Source: Burkholderiales bacterium
GTDB taxonomy: Bacteria; Pseudomonadota; Gammaproteobacteria; Burkholderiales; Casimicrobiaceae
Reading direction: 5' to 3'
Assembly (NCBI GenBank): GCA_020852555.1
Contig: JADZAQ010000109.1
Location: forward strand, 1 to 60,932
Length of the DNA stretch: 60,932 nucleotides
Positions within the stretch are counted from its first letter, which is position 1; the number at the start of each line of letters is the position of its first letter. A model generated the notes under the pieces. It saw only the letters and a program-made list of their open reading frames with translations, was not told where the DNA came from and did no database searches. Positions 26,763 through 35,175 of the stretch are shown here, piece by piece. Position numbers and translations under genes: made by a program.

Positions 26763-27749
26763 ATGCGCTGTACCCTCGTCGTTCCCGGCCTAGCCGCTGC
26801 CGCGCCGCCCACACGCGAATGGCGCGCGCTCGATCGCCTCGGCCGCAACGAACGGCAGATGCTGCCCCTCGACCGCCTCCTCATCGCCGCCGCCGCGCTG
26901 CCGGCCGAGTGCGCGATCGCGCCGATCGCCGCCCTCGGCGCGGGCTTCGACCCGGCGCAGCAGTACGTGCTGCGTGCCGATCCGGTCACGCTCATTGCCG
27001 GCCGCGACGACGTGCTTCTCGCCGGCCGCGTCGACGACCTCGATGTCGACGAAGCGGCAGCGTTACGTGCGAGCCTCGCCGCCCATTTCGCCGGCGATGG
27101 ACTCGCCTTCCACACGCCGCGTCCCGACGCCTGGTTCGTGACCGCCACCGCCGCCATTCCGGTGGAGACGTCGCCGCTGCCCGCCATCACCGGGCCGCTG
27201 CATCCGCACCTGCCCCGCGGACCGCACGGCGGAACGTGGCGGCGCTGGCTCTCCGAGATGCAGATGCTCCTGCACGAGCATCCGGTCAATGCGGCGCGCG
27301 AAGCGAACGGCCGCCGGCCGGTCACCGGCATCTGGATCGCCGGCGGCGGCGTGCTCGCGCACCCATCGGCGACGAGCACGGCTGGCGCACACGCTGCCGG
27401 GACACCGCTACCGTCCTGGTCGCTCTACGCGACGCCACGCGCCGCCGGCGATCTCCTGCGCGGGCTCGCCCGCCTCGCGGCGCTGCCCGTGCAGCCGCTC
27501 CCTGCCGGCTTTGCCGCGCTCGCCGGCAGCACCGTCTTGGCGGTGCTCGACCCGGTCGGGACGCCCGAAGCCGTGGCGCGCCTCGCGCAGGCGTGGCTCG
27601 ATCCGGCGCTGGCGGCGCTCCACCGCGGTGCGCTCGCCGAACTCGTCGTGCTGGGCGACGGCAAGGGCGAAGTGCGGCGCTGGTCGGCGACGCGACCGTC
27701 GCTCCTGACCCGCGTGCGTGCGAGGCTACGGGGCGCAGGCGCCCAATGA
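26763..27749 (+). CDS. RpfE-type protein (COG4255-like), cofactor unknown
   Basis: 328 aa from the ATG at 26763. The diagnostic block WLSEMQMLLHEHPVNAARE followed by a WIAGGG turn (residues 162-196) matches the family annotated as RpfE-type regulatory protein and sometimes as phosphoglycerate mutase. The family commonly sits directly upstream of recJ in beta- and gammaproteobacteria, as here, where the stop overlaps the recJ ATG by 4 nt. The N-terminal half has the LNRLGRNE-like signature (ALDRLGRNERQMLPLDRLL). The molecular function is unknown; it may be a degenerate alkaline-phosphatase-superfamily protein. Confidence 0.8.
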   Translation: MRCTLVVPGLAAAAPPTREWRALDRLGRNERQMLPLDRLLIAAAALPAECAIAPIAALGAGFDPAQQYVLRADPVTLIAGRDDVLLAGRVDDLDVDEAAALRASLAAHFAGDGLAFHTPRPDAWFVTATAAIPVETSPLPAITGPLHPHLPRGPHGGTWRRWLSEMQMLLHEHPVNAAREANGRRPVTGIWIAGGGVLAHPSATSTAGAHAAGTPLPSWSLYATPRAAGDLLRGLARLAALPVQPLPAGFAALAGSTVLAVLDPVGTPEAVARLAQAWLDPALAALHRGALAELVVLGDGKGEVRRWSATRPSLLTRVRARLRGAGAQ

Positions 27750-29440
27750 CGACGCTCGTCCGCCGGGAGGTGCCGGCGATCCACTCGACCCTGGCGGCGA
27801 GCGGACTCTCCCCGGTACTTGCGCGCATCTACGCCGCGCGCGGCATCGGCAGCATCGCCGAACTCGACCACTCGCTCGCCGCGCTGCCCACCTACGCCGC
27901 GCTGCGCGGCATCGATGCCGCCGCCGACCGCCTCGCCCGCGCCATCGCAGCGCACGAGCGCATCGTGATCGTCGCCGACTACGACGCCGACGGCGCCACC
28001 GCCTGCGCGGTCGGCCTGCGCGGGCTGCGTGAACTGGGGGCCACCGTCGACTTCCTGGTGCCCAATCGCTTCGAGTTCGGTTACGGCCTCACGCCGGAGA
28101 TCGTAGCGCTCGCCGCCCGACAGGCACCGGCGCTCATCGTGACCGTCGACAACGGCATCGCGAGCGTCGACGGCGTGGCCGCGGCCGCCGCGCGCGGTAT
28201 CGACGTGCTGGTGACCGACCACCACTTGCCGGGGCCGGTGCTGCCGACCCCGGCGATCGTGGTCGATCCGAACCAGCCCGGCTGCACCTTCCCGAGCAAG
28301 CACCTCGCGGGCGTCGGCGTCATGTTCTACGTGCTGCTCGCCACCCGCGCCCGCCTGCGCGCCGACGGCGCCTTCGCGGGTCGCGCGGAGCCCAACCTCG
28401 CGCGCCTCCTCGACCTCGTGGCGCTCGGCACGGTCGCCGACGTCGTGCGCCTCGACCAGGTCAATCGCGTCCTCGTCACCCAGGGTCTCGCCCGGATGCG
28501 TAGCGGAGCCGCGCACCCGGGGGTGCGCGCACTCTTCGCGGTCGCCGGGCGCGACGTGCGCCAGGCGAGCGCCTTCGATCTCGGCTTCGTCGCCGGCCCG
28601 CGTCTCAATGCCGCCGGGCGGCTCGCCGACATGTCGCTGGGCATCCGCTGCCTCGTCACCGACGACGAGCACGAGGCGATGGCGTGCGCGCAGCGCCTCG
28701 ACGCGTTGAACCGCGAGCGCCGCGAGGTCGAGGCGGGCATGCAGGACGAGGCACTCGCCGACTTGGGCGACGTCGCCGCCGCCGACGATCGCGTCACGCT
28801 GTGCCTGCACCGCGACACCTGGCATCAGGGCGTCGTCGGCATCGTCGCCTCGCGGCTCAAGGACCGCTTCCACCGCCCCGCCTTCGTGTTTGCCCGGGCC
28901 AACGACGGCGAACTGCGCGGCTCGGGCCGCTCGATCGCCGGCTTCCACCTGCGTGACGCGCTCGACCTCGTGAGCAAGCGCGCGCCGGGGATCATCATCC
29001 GCTTCGGCGGTCACGCCTACGCCGCCGGACTCTCGCTCGCCGCCGACGCCCTGCCGGCCTTCCGCGACGCCTTCGAAGCGGTGGCGCGCGAATCGCTCAG
29101 CGCGGTCCAACTCGCGCGCACCGTGGCCAGCGACGGCGCGCTCGCCGCCGGTGAACTCCAGCTCGCCCTCGCCCGCGAGTTGCGCGAGCGCGTCTGGGGC
29201 CAGGGCATGCCCGCACCGACCTTCGACGACGTCTTCGACGTGCGCGCCACCCGCGTCGTCGGCGGGGCACACACCAAGCTCGTGCTGGAGCGCGGCGGCG
29301 AGCGCTTCAATGCGATCCTGTTCCGCCACGCAGGTCCGCTCCCGGATCGCCTCCGGGCCGCGTACCGCCCGGAGGTCAATGCCTGGCAGGGCGCCGAAGC
29401 CCTCGAACTCACCATCGAGCACTGGTGGCCGACGCCCTGA
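27746..29440 (+). CDS. recJ: Single-stranded-DNA-specific exonuclease RecJ
   Basis: 564 aa from the ATG at 27746. DHH phosphoesterase motifs are in order: VADYDADG (76-83), TVDNGIAS (133-140), VTDHHLPG (156-163) and the DHHA1 region with RFGGHAYAAG near residue 420. RecJ degrades 5'-ended single strands in the RecF pathway, base excision repair and mismatch repair. The length equals that of E. coli-type RecJ (about 570). Confidence 0.95.
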   Translation: MTTLVRREVPAIHSTLAASGLSPVLARIYAARGIGSIAELDHSLAALPTYAALRGIDAAADRLARAIAAHERIVIVADYDADGATACAVGLRGLRELGATVDFLVPNRFEFGYGLTPEIVALAARQAPALIVTVDNGIASVDGVAAAAARGIDVLVTDHHLPGPVLPTPAIVVDPNQPGCTFPSKHLAGVGVMFYVLLATRARLRADGAFAGRAEPNLARLLDLVALGTVADVVRLDQVNRVLVTQGLARMRSGAAHPGVRALFAVAGRDVRQASAFDLGFVAGPRLNAAGRLADMSLGIRCLVTDDEHEAMACAQRLDALNRERREVEAGMQDEALADLGDVAAADDRVTLCLHRDTWHQGVVGIVASRLKDRFHRPAFVFARANDGELRGSGRSIAGFHLRDALDLVSKRAPGIIIRFGGHAYAAGLSLAADALPAFRDAFEAVARESLSAVQLARTVASDGALAAGELQLALARELRERVWGQGMPAPTFDDVFDVRATRVVGGAHTKLVLERGGERFNAILFRHAGPLPDRLRAAYRPEVNAWQGAEALELTIEHWWPTP

Positions 29441-29785
29441 TCGGCGGTGCCATCGCGCCAGTGAGGCATGCGGATCGAGCCCGGATCGAGGCGGATCGCG
29501 CCACGATCACGGCCCGCGCGCACCCCGTCGCGCCGCACCACCCCACCCCCGCGGCGATGCCCAAAGAGCTGTCGATCGCCGCACTGCAACATCCAAATTC
29601 CTGAATAATCCCTTATAAATCAACGAGAAACATTTTCACCACAGATGCCACGGCAACGGTGGCCGCGGTGCAACAATGCCTTGTGCAATGCATCAAGTCC
29701 GGCTATATTGAAATAGCCCGCTACCGCGATCCGCCTTGTTTCGAGGTTCGCAGAGCACCATTCCGACCGCGAGGACCGTCAACAC
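29441..29785 (+). promoter_or_regulatory. Intergenic region with promoter and dyad upstream of the SDR gene
   Basis: 345 bp without a gene. It contains an AT-rich stretch (29603-29635) unusual for this genome. A good promoter candidate follows: TTGTGC (29681-29686), 17-nt spacer, TATATT (29704-29709). An imperfect dyad TGCAACAA / TTGTGCA (29669-29687) overlaps the -35. No strong terminator for recJ is evident. Confidence 0.5.
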
Positions 29786-30526
29786 ATGCGTCTCGAAAGC
29801 AAGGTTTCGATCATCACCGGTGCCGGCCAGGGCATTGGCCAGGCGACGGCGCTCAAGTTCGCCAAGGAAGGCGCCAAGGTCGCGGTCTGCGACATCAACA
29901 TGGAGAAGGTCGCCGAGACCGTTCGCCTGCTGAAGGAGATGGGCGGCGAGGCCATCGGCTTCAAGGTCGACGTCACCGACAAGGACAGCATCGCCGCGAT
30001 GATCCAGGGCGTCATGGCCAAATGGGGCCGCATCGACACCCTGGTCAACAATGCCGGGATCGTGCAGGACGCGCAGTTCAAGAAGATGAGCGAGGATCAG
30101 TTCGATCGCGTCATCGACGTGAACCTGAAAGGTGTGTACAACTGCACCAAGGCGGTCGTCGACATCATGCTGCAGCAGAATTCGGGCGTGATCCTCAATG
30201 CGTCGTCGATCGTCGGCATCTACGGCAACTTCGGCCAGACCAATTACGCGGCGACCAAGTTCGGCGTGATCGGCATGGTCAAGACCTGGGCCCGCGAGCT
30301 CGGCCGCAAGGGCATCCGCGCCAACGCGATCTGCCCCGGCTTCGTCGAAACGCCGATCCTCGCCACGATGCCGGAGAAAGTCGTGCGCATGATGGAAGAC
30401 CGGGTCCCGATGGGCCGCCTCGCGCGCCCGGAAGAAATCGCCAACACCTACGCCTGGCTCGCCTCCGACGAAGCCTCGTACATCAACGGTGCGGTCATCG
30501 AGGTCTCAGGCGGCGTCACGATCTGA
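29786..30526 (+). CDS. Short-chain dehydrogenase/reductase, FabG/PhaB type
   Basis: 246 aa. The Rossmann motif is TGAGQGIGQATA (residues 12-23), then NNAGI, the catalytic Ser in NASSIVGIYGN, the YxxxK motif YAATK and ICPGFVETPIL. The family includes 3-oxoacyl-ACP reductase and acetoacetyl-CoA reductase. With a PHA synthase elsewhere in the window a role as PhaB is possible, but no phaA or phaC is adjacent. It is transcribed alone, with its own promoter and terminator. Confidence 0.88.
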   Translation: MRLESKVSIITGAGQGIGQATALKFAKEGAKVAVCDINMEKVAETVRLLKEMGGEAIGFKVDVTDKDSIAAMIQGVMAKWGRIDTLVNNAGIVQDAQFKKMSEDQFDRVIDVNLKGVYNCTKAVVDIMLQQNSGVILNASSIVGIYGNFGQTNYAATKFGVIGMVKTWARELGRKGIRANAICPGFVETPILATMPEKVVRMMEDRVPMGRLARPEEIANTYAWLASDEASYINGAVIEVSGGVTI

Positions 30527-30544
30527 CGCCGCCTTCACACGCCG

Positions 30545-30574
30545 ACGCCCGCAGGCCCCGAGCCTCGCGGGCGT
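30545..30574 (+). terminator. Candidate terminator after the SDR gene
   Basis: The hairpin has 8-bp arms ACGCCCGC (30545-30552) and GCGGGCGT (30567-30574), extended inward by AGGC/GCCT with one bulged C and a 5-nt loop. The following sequence is TGTCGTCT, not a true T tract, so termination may be weak or Rho-assisted. Confidence 0.55.
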
Positions 30575-30733
30575 TGTCGTCTGCGCGATCCGGAACGGGA
30601 GCCGAACGGTCCCGACCGCGGTCGCGGCTCCGGTGGACGCCCGGGCCGTCGGCCGGGACGACCGCCTTTGGCTTTTGTGCTCTCGCGGGACGCGGTAGCA
30701 TCCCGATTTCGCTGCCTTCACCGACTGCCTGCC

Positions 30734-31315
30734 ATGCTCGCTCGCCTCGCCTTCGTCACCCTCGCCGCCGCCCTCCTCCTGCCTGCGCCCGCGCACGCGC
30801 AGAAATTCCAGGCCGGCAGCCCCTACATCTGCCCCAACAGCGACGACTCCGGGCTCGATTGCTACCTCGACGCCGTCGTCCACCTGTACCGCATGTGCCG
30901 GCACGTGAAGAGCATCGAGATCATCGAGTACGGCTACGCCGACGCCCAGAAGGGCGTCAACGGCGCCAAGAGCGAGTACTGCGTCGACAAGCAGAAACTC
31001 AACATCGTGCGTCCGTACCAGGCGGCGCTCAAGGACGCGACGCCGTGGCGCGAGGTCGTCGACCACCTGCGCACGTTGCAGGCGTACTGGCTCGACTCGA
31101 TGGCCAACCTGCGCTGGCGCGACGGCGAGGACGGCGGCGATTATGAGTACCGTGTCGACCAGGTTTTCGAGGAGCTCTCCTACAAGGTCGACGACGTGCG
31201 CGTCGCCTTCACGACGCCACCCGATGCTGCCGATAGGGCGTCGGCGAAGGTCGCGCCCAAGGCCGTGCCGAAGGCCGCACCCAAGGCGAAGGCGGTCGCT
31301 CGCAAGAGTCCGTGA
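30734..31315 (+). CDS. Small secreted protein of unknown function
   Basis: 193 aa from the ATG at 30734. It has a signal peptide (MLARLAFVTLAAALLLPAPA ending in HAQ), a compact domain with four cysteines (YICPN, LDCYL, YRMCRH and SEYCV) and a Lys/Ala/Pro-rich tail (KAVPKAAPKAK). I do not recognise the family. The paired cysteines suggest disulfides in the periplasm. It is 26 nt upstream of the helicase gene on the same strand. Confidence 0.65.
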   Translation: MLARLAFVTLAAALLLPAPAHAQKFQAGSPYICPNSDDSGLDCYLDAVVHLYRMCRHVKSIEIIEYGYADAQKGVNGAKSEYCVDKQKLNIVRPYQAALKDATPWREVVDHLRTLQAYWLDSMANLRWRDGEDGGDYEYRVDQVFEELSYKVDDVRVAFTTPPDAADRASAKVAPKAVPKAAPKAKAVARKSP

Positions 31316-31341
31316 TGCGACTCGGCGCGCGGTAGCCGAGC

Positions 31342-33411
31342 GTGGCGCGCGCGCAGGCCGCAGTCGATCGCCTCGTCGAGTCTCCGAGCGCGGATCCGGA
31401 GCGCGACGCGCCGCTGACCGACGACCCACGGCGCGACGCCGAACTCGCTGCCGTGCTCGGCGCCGGTGGCGCGCTCGCCCGAGCGCTCCCCGGGTTTCGT
31501 CCACGCGAGCAACAGGTGGCGATGGCGCAGGCGATCGGCCAGGCGATCGTGGCGCGCGGCGCACTCGTCGCCGAGGCCGGCACCGGCACCGGCAAGACCT
31601 TCGCCTACCTCGTTCCGGCGCTGCTCTACGGCGGCAAGGTGATCGTTTCCACCGGCACCAAGACGCTGCAGGACCAGCTCTACGAGCGTGACCTGCCGCT
31701 GGTGCGCGACGCGCTCGCCGTACCGGTCACGACGGCGCTCCTCAAGGGGCGCGCCAACTACGTGTGCCACTACCATCTCGAGCGCGCGGTGCGCGAGGAT
31801 CGGCTGCCGTCGCGCGACGACGCGCGACATCTCGCGAAGATCGTTGCCTTCGCGCGCACCGCCGAGCGCGGGGATCGCGCCGAGTTGGCCGACGTGCCGG
31901 AGCACGCCACGATCTGGCCGCTCGTCACCTCCACCCGCGACAACTGTCTCGGCCAGGACTGTCCGCACCACGACGCCTGCTTCGTGCTGAAGGCGCGCAA
32001 GGAGGCGCTCGACGCCGACGTGGTGGTCGTCAACCATCACCTCTTCTTCGCCGACGTGATGCTGCGCGACGAGGGTGTGGCCGAGCTCCTGCCCAACTGC
32101 AATACGGTCATCCTCGACGAGGCGCACCAGCTTCCGGACACCGCCACGCTCTTCTTCGGCGACGAGGTTGCCGCCGGTGCGCTCGGCGATCTCGCGCGCG
32201 ATGCCGAGTTGACCGCGCGCACCGTCGCCCGCGACGTCGAGGGCCTGCCCGATGTTGCTGCCGACGTGACGCCGGCGGTGCGCAAGCTGCGGCTGGCCGC
32301 GGGTGAGGCGACCGGCAAGTTCACCCGCGACGCCGCGCTCGCGCGCCCCGGCTTTGCCGCCGCGCTCGATGCGCTCGCGGCAGCGCTCGACCGCCTCGCC
32401 GTGGGGCTGGAGCAGTTCGCGGAACGCAGCGAGGAACTCGCCGTGCTCGCTGCACGTGCCGGCGATCTCGCGCAGCGCGTCGCCGGCTGGCGCGACGCGA
32501 CCGACGCGACGCCGGAGTCCTCCACCGACGACGCCGGCTGGGTGCGCTGGATCGACGTGACCCCGCACGGTTTCGCCCTCGAGGCCTCGCCGCTGTCGGT
32601 CGCGCCGCTCATGCGCCGCCACGTCGAAGGCAGCGCCCGGGCGTGGATCTTCACTTCGGCCACCCTCGCGGTCGGCGGCGATTTCTCGCACTACACCGCG
32701 CAACTGGGGCTCGAGAACGCCGCCACCCAGGCGTGGACCAGCCCCTTCGACTACGCGACGCAGGCGCTCCTCTACGTCCCGCGCGGGCTGCCGCTGCCCA
32801 ACTCGGCCGAGCACACCGACGCCGTGGTCGACGCCGCGGTGCCGCTGGTCGTGGCCAGCGAAGGCCGCGCGTTCCTGCTCTTCACCACGCTGCGCGCGGT
32901 CTCGCGCGCCCGCGAGCGGCTCGCGGCGGCGCTGGCTGCGCGCGGCCTCGACTATCCGCTGCTCGTGCAGGGCGAGGGCTCGCGCTCCGAACTGCTGGTG
33001 CGCTTCCGCACGCTGCGCCATGCCGTGCTCCTGGGCAGCGCCAGTTTCTGGGAAGGGGTGGACGTGCCGGGTGACGCGCTGTCGCTCGTGGTCATCGACA
33101 AGCTGCCGTTCGCGCCTCCCGACGATCCGCTGCTGGCGGCGCGCCTCGCGCGTCTGCGCGAGCGCGGCGGGAATCCGTTCATGGACTGGCAGTTGCCGCA
33201 GGCGGTGATCAGCCTGAAGCAAGGCGCGGGGCGTCTCATTCGCGCCGAGACCGATCGCGGCCTGCTCGCGATCTGCGATCCGCGCCTGATCGACAAGGCC
33301 TACGGACGCCGGGTCTGGCAGAGCCTGCCGCCGATGGCGCGCACCCGCGACGAAGCGGTGGCGGTCGCCTTTCTCGAGGGATTGCGCGAGAGCACGCCGG
33401 CGCCGCGCTGA
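31342..33411 (+). CDS. DinG/YoaA-type ATP-dependent helicase
   Basis: 689 aa from the GTG at 31342. Walker A is AEAGTGTGKTFAYLVP, and motif II is VILDEAHQLPD. The iron-sulfur cysteines lie in YVCHYH, CLGQDCPHHDACF, and the C-terminal helicase motif is LGSASFWEGVDVPGDALSLV, then GRLIRAETDRG. These XPD-like 5'-3' helicases unwind damaged DNA and R-loops. The length and absence of an exonuclease domain fit YoaA-type proteins of proteobacteria. Confidence 0.92.
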   Translation: MARAQAAVDRLVESPSADPERDAPLTDDPRRDAELAAVLGAGGALARALPGFRPREQQVAMAQAIGQAIVARGALVAEAGTGTGKTFAYLVPALLYGGKVIVSTGTKTLQDQLYERDLPLVRDALAVPVTTALLKGRANYVCHYHLERAVREDRLPSRDDARHLAKIVAFARTAERGDRAELADVPEHATIWPLVTSTRDNCLGQDCPHHDACFVLKARKEALDADVVVVNHHLFFADVMLRDEGVAELLPNCNTVILDEAHQLPDTATLFFGDEVAAGALGDLARDAELTARTVARDVEGLPDVAADVTPAVRKLRLAAGEATGKFTRDAALARPGFAAALDALAAALDRLAVGLEQFAERSEELAVLAARAGDLAQRVAGWRDATDATPESSTDDAGWVRWIDVTPHGFALEASPLSVAPLMRRHVEGSARAWIFTSATLAVGGDFSHYTAQLGLENAATQAWTSPFDYATQALLYVPRGLPLPNSAEHTDAVVDAAVPLVVASEGRAFLLFTTLRAVSRARERLAAALAARGLDYPLLVQGEGSRSELLVRFRTLRHAVLLGSASFWEGVDVPGDALSLVVIDKLPFAPPDDPLLAARLARLRERGGNPFMDWQLPQAVISLKQGAGRLIRAETDRGLLAICDPRLIDKAYGRRVWQSLPPMARTRDEAVAVAFLEGLRESTPAPR

Positions 33412-33419
33412 CCCGGCAC

Positions 33420-33435
33420 GCGGCGCGGTCGCCGC
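33420..33435. terminator. Hairpin between convergent helicase and secreted-protein genes
   Basis: GCGGCG and CGCCGC pair across a CGGT loop in the 94-bp convergent gap. There is no T tract, so this is only a candidate bidirectional terminator. Confidence 0.3.
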
Positions 33436-33505
33436 CCGCTCGCAACCCGAGCCGTCGTCACCTTCCGCAACGACTCGCTACCCGTCGGCCCCATTTGCGG
33501 ATGGC

Positions 33506-34315
33506 TCAGTACGGCAGTCGCGATATCGTCTTGGTGGCGGTCACGCCGTCGACGGTGTAGGCGAAGGTTCCGGTATCGCGATCACTGAAGGTCAACGTTC
33601 CCTCTCCCACGATCGTGCGCGTGACCTTTGCGGGGTCGAACGTTCCGCCGAAATAGGGACCCGTGGTGCGATAGATCGGCCCGGTAAAGACGTTGTAGTA
33701 GCGCCACTCGCCGGGCTCCATCGTGAACCAGAGGGGCTCGCCGTCGGCATCGTAGACGAACCATCCCGCAAACACCTGATTGTTCAGATGCTGCACGATG
33801 AAGAGCCCCCAACCCGACTCGTTTTCGTTCCACCAGCTGTCGGTGTAATCGACGAGCGGAAAATACTTCCCGGAACTCCGGGCGGGATTGTGCTCGACCG
33901 TCAGTGGCTGGGCTGCCATATTGCCATAGGCGTCCACGACCTCGACTTGGTAGGTGCCCGCCGGCAGGCTCCCGATGGAGACATCCACGCGCCCCATCGC
34001 ACCGATGCTGATGCAATCAGGGTTTGGCTTTACGGCAATCCGGATGACCCCGAATCGCGCCGGCGGTTGCGCGATCTCGATCGTCCGGCGATCCACAAAA
34101 CACCCGTTCACACCTACGATGCGAGCAGTTACGGGTTCGAATTCCACCGGAGTCGCTGGCAACAAAGTGAGATAAAAGGGAACGATCTGGGCGCTTGCGC
34201 AGACTGGAAATGCGATCGCCACCACGACCAACGCTCTGACAAGCCTCGTGGGCCGTCGTACGCGATCGCCAGCCTTGGTCGGCACGATGGACGTCGTCAT
34301 CTCGAAGGGCCTCAA
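33506..34315 (-). CDS. Secreted protein, tandem paralogue B
   Basis: 269 aa from 34315; the likelier start is the ATG at 34300 (MTTSIVPTKAGD), giving a signal peptide ending in CASAQ. A C-terminal domain (DYTDSWWNENESGWGLFIVQ, then NNQVFAGWFVYDADGEPLWF, FDPAKVTRTIVGEGTLTFSD and GVTATKTISRLPY) resembles a widespread repeat of secreted proteobacterial proteins, which usually read WWxxxxSGWGL and V(T/S)RTxVG. Its function is unknown. The N-terminal half with IGSLPAGTYQVEVVD may be an Ig-like fold. It is 34 nt downstream of its close paralogue. Confidence 0.75.
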   Translation of the reverse strand: MRPFEMTTSIVPTKAGDRVRRPTRLVRALVVVAIAFPVCASAQIVPFYLTLLPATPVEFEPVTARIVGVNGCFVDRRTIEIAQPPARFGVIRIAVKPNPDCISIGAMGRVDVSIGSLPAGTYQVEVVDAYGNMAAQPLTVEHNPARSSGKYFPLVDYTDSWWNENESGWGLFIVQHLNNQVFAGWFVYDADGEPLWFTMEPGEWRYYNVFTGPIYRTTGPYFGGTFDPAKVTRTIVGEGTLTFSDRDTGTFAYTVDGVTATKTISRLPY

Positions 34316-34349
34316 TGGGTCGGGCGATTGCCGGTCGCGTTCAGATAGC

Positions 34350-35159
34350 TCAGAACGGCAGTCGCGATATCGTCTTGGTGGCGGTCACGCCGTCGACGGT
34401 GTACGTGAACGTTCCCGTATTGCGATCGCGGAACCCTAGCGTTCCCTGCCCCACGATCGTGCGCGTGACCTTTGCGGGGTCGAACGTTCCGCCGAAATAA
34501 GGACCCGTGGTGCGATAGATCGGCCCGGTAAACGAGTTGCTGTCGGTCCATTCGGCCGGCACCATCGTGAACCAGATGGGCTTCCCGTCGGCATCGTAGA
34601 CGAACCATCCCGCAAACGCCTGATTGCTCGGATGTTGCACGATGAAGAGCCCCCAACCCGACTCGTTCTCGTTCCACCAGCTGTCGGTGTAGTCGAGGAG
34701 CGGAAACGATTTCCCGGAACTCCGGGCAGGATTGTGCTCGACCGTCAGTGGCACAGCCGCCATGTCGACACCGCTGTACACGAGCTCGACTAGGTAGGTG
34801 CCTGCCGGCAGGCTCCCGATGGAAACATCGAAGTGCCATCTCCGATTCAGGTTCACGCAACTATAGTCTGGCTCCACGGCAATCCGGATGACCCCCGGCC
34901 GCGTCTGCGGTTGCGCAATCTCGATCGTCCTGGGATCCACAAAACAGAAGTCCGAAACTTCGATGCGAGCGGTTACGGACTCGAACTCCACCGGTTTCGC
35001 GGGCAACAACGTCATATTGAATTCAACCGCTTGGGCGCTGGTCCACACCGGCAATGCAACCGCCGCCACTGCCAACGTTGTGACAAGCGTCGTCAGCCGT
35101 CGCACGGCGCAACCCGTCTTGTTCGGCACGATGGACGTCGTCATCTCGAGGGTCCTCAA
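34350..35159 (-). CDS. Secreted protein, tandem paralogue A
   Basis: 269 aa, or 264 from the ATG at 35144 (MTTSIVPNKTGCAVRR). The signal peptide ends near VWTSAQA. It has the same architecture as the neighbouring copy: NMTLLPAKPVEFESVTARIE, GSLPAGTYLVELVYS, DYTDSWWNENESGWGLFIVQ, FDPAKVTRTIVGQGTL and GVTATKTISRLPF. The N-terminal half differs most between the two copies. It lies 16 nt downstream of bamD, so read-through from bamD is possible. Confidence 0.75.
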   Translation of the reverse strand: MRTLEMTTSIVPNKTGCAVRRLTTLVTTLAVAAVALPVWTSAQAVEFNMTLLPAKPVEFESVTARIEVSDFCFVDPRTIEIAQPQTRPGVIRIAVEPDYSCVNLNRRWHFDVSIGSLPAGTYLVELVYSGVDMAAVPLTVEHNPARSSGKSFPLLDYTDSWWNENESGWGLFIVQHPSNQAFAGWFVYDADGKPIWFTMVPAEWTDSNSFTGPIYRTTGPYFGGTFDPAKVTRTIVGQGTLGFRDRNTGTFTYTVDGVTATKTISRLPF

Positions 35160-35175
35160 TGGGTCGGGCGCGGCA

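Larger units (their letters stand above)
33506..35159 (-). repeat. Tandem gene duplication, about 844-bp period
   Basis: The two 810-nt open frames are collinear and highly similar over their length, including the 3' ends, where long stretches are identical. Divergence is concentrated in the central N-terminal-domain region, and indels are absent from the coding length. This points to a fairly recent unequal duplication of one gene next to bamD. Confidence 0.85.
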
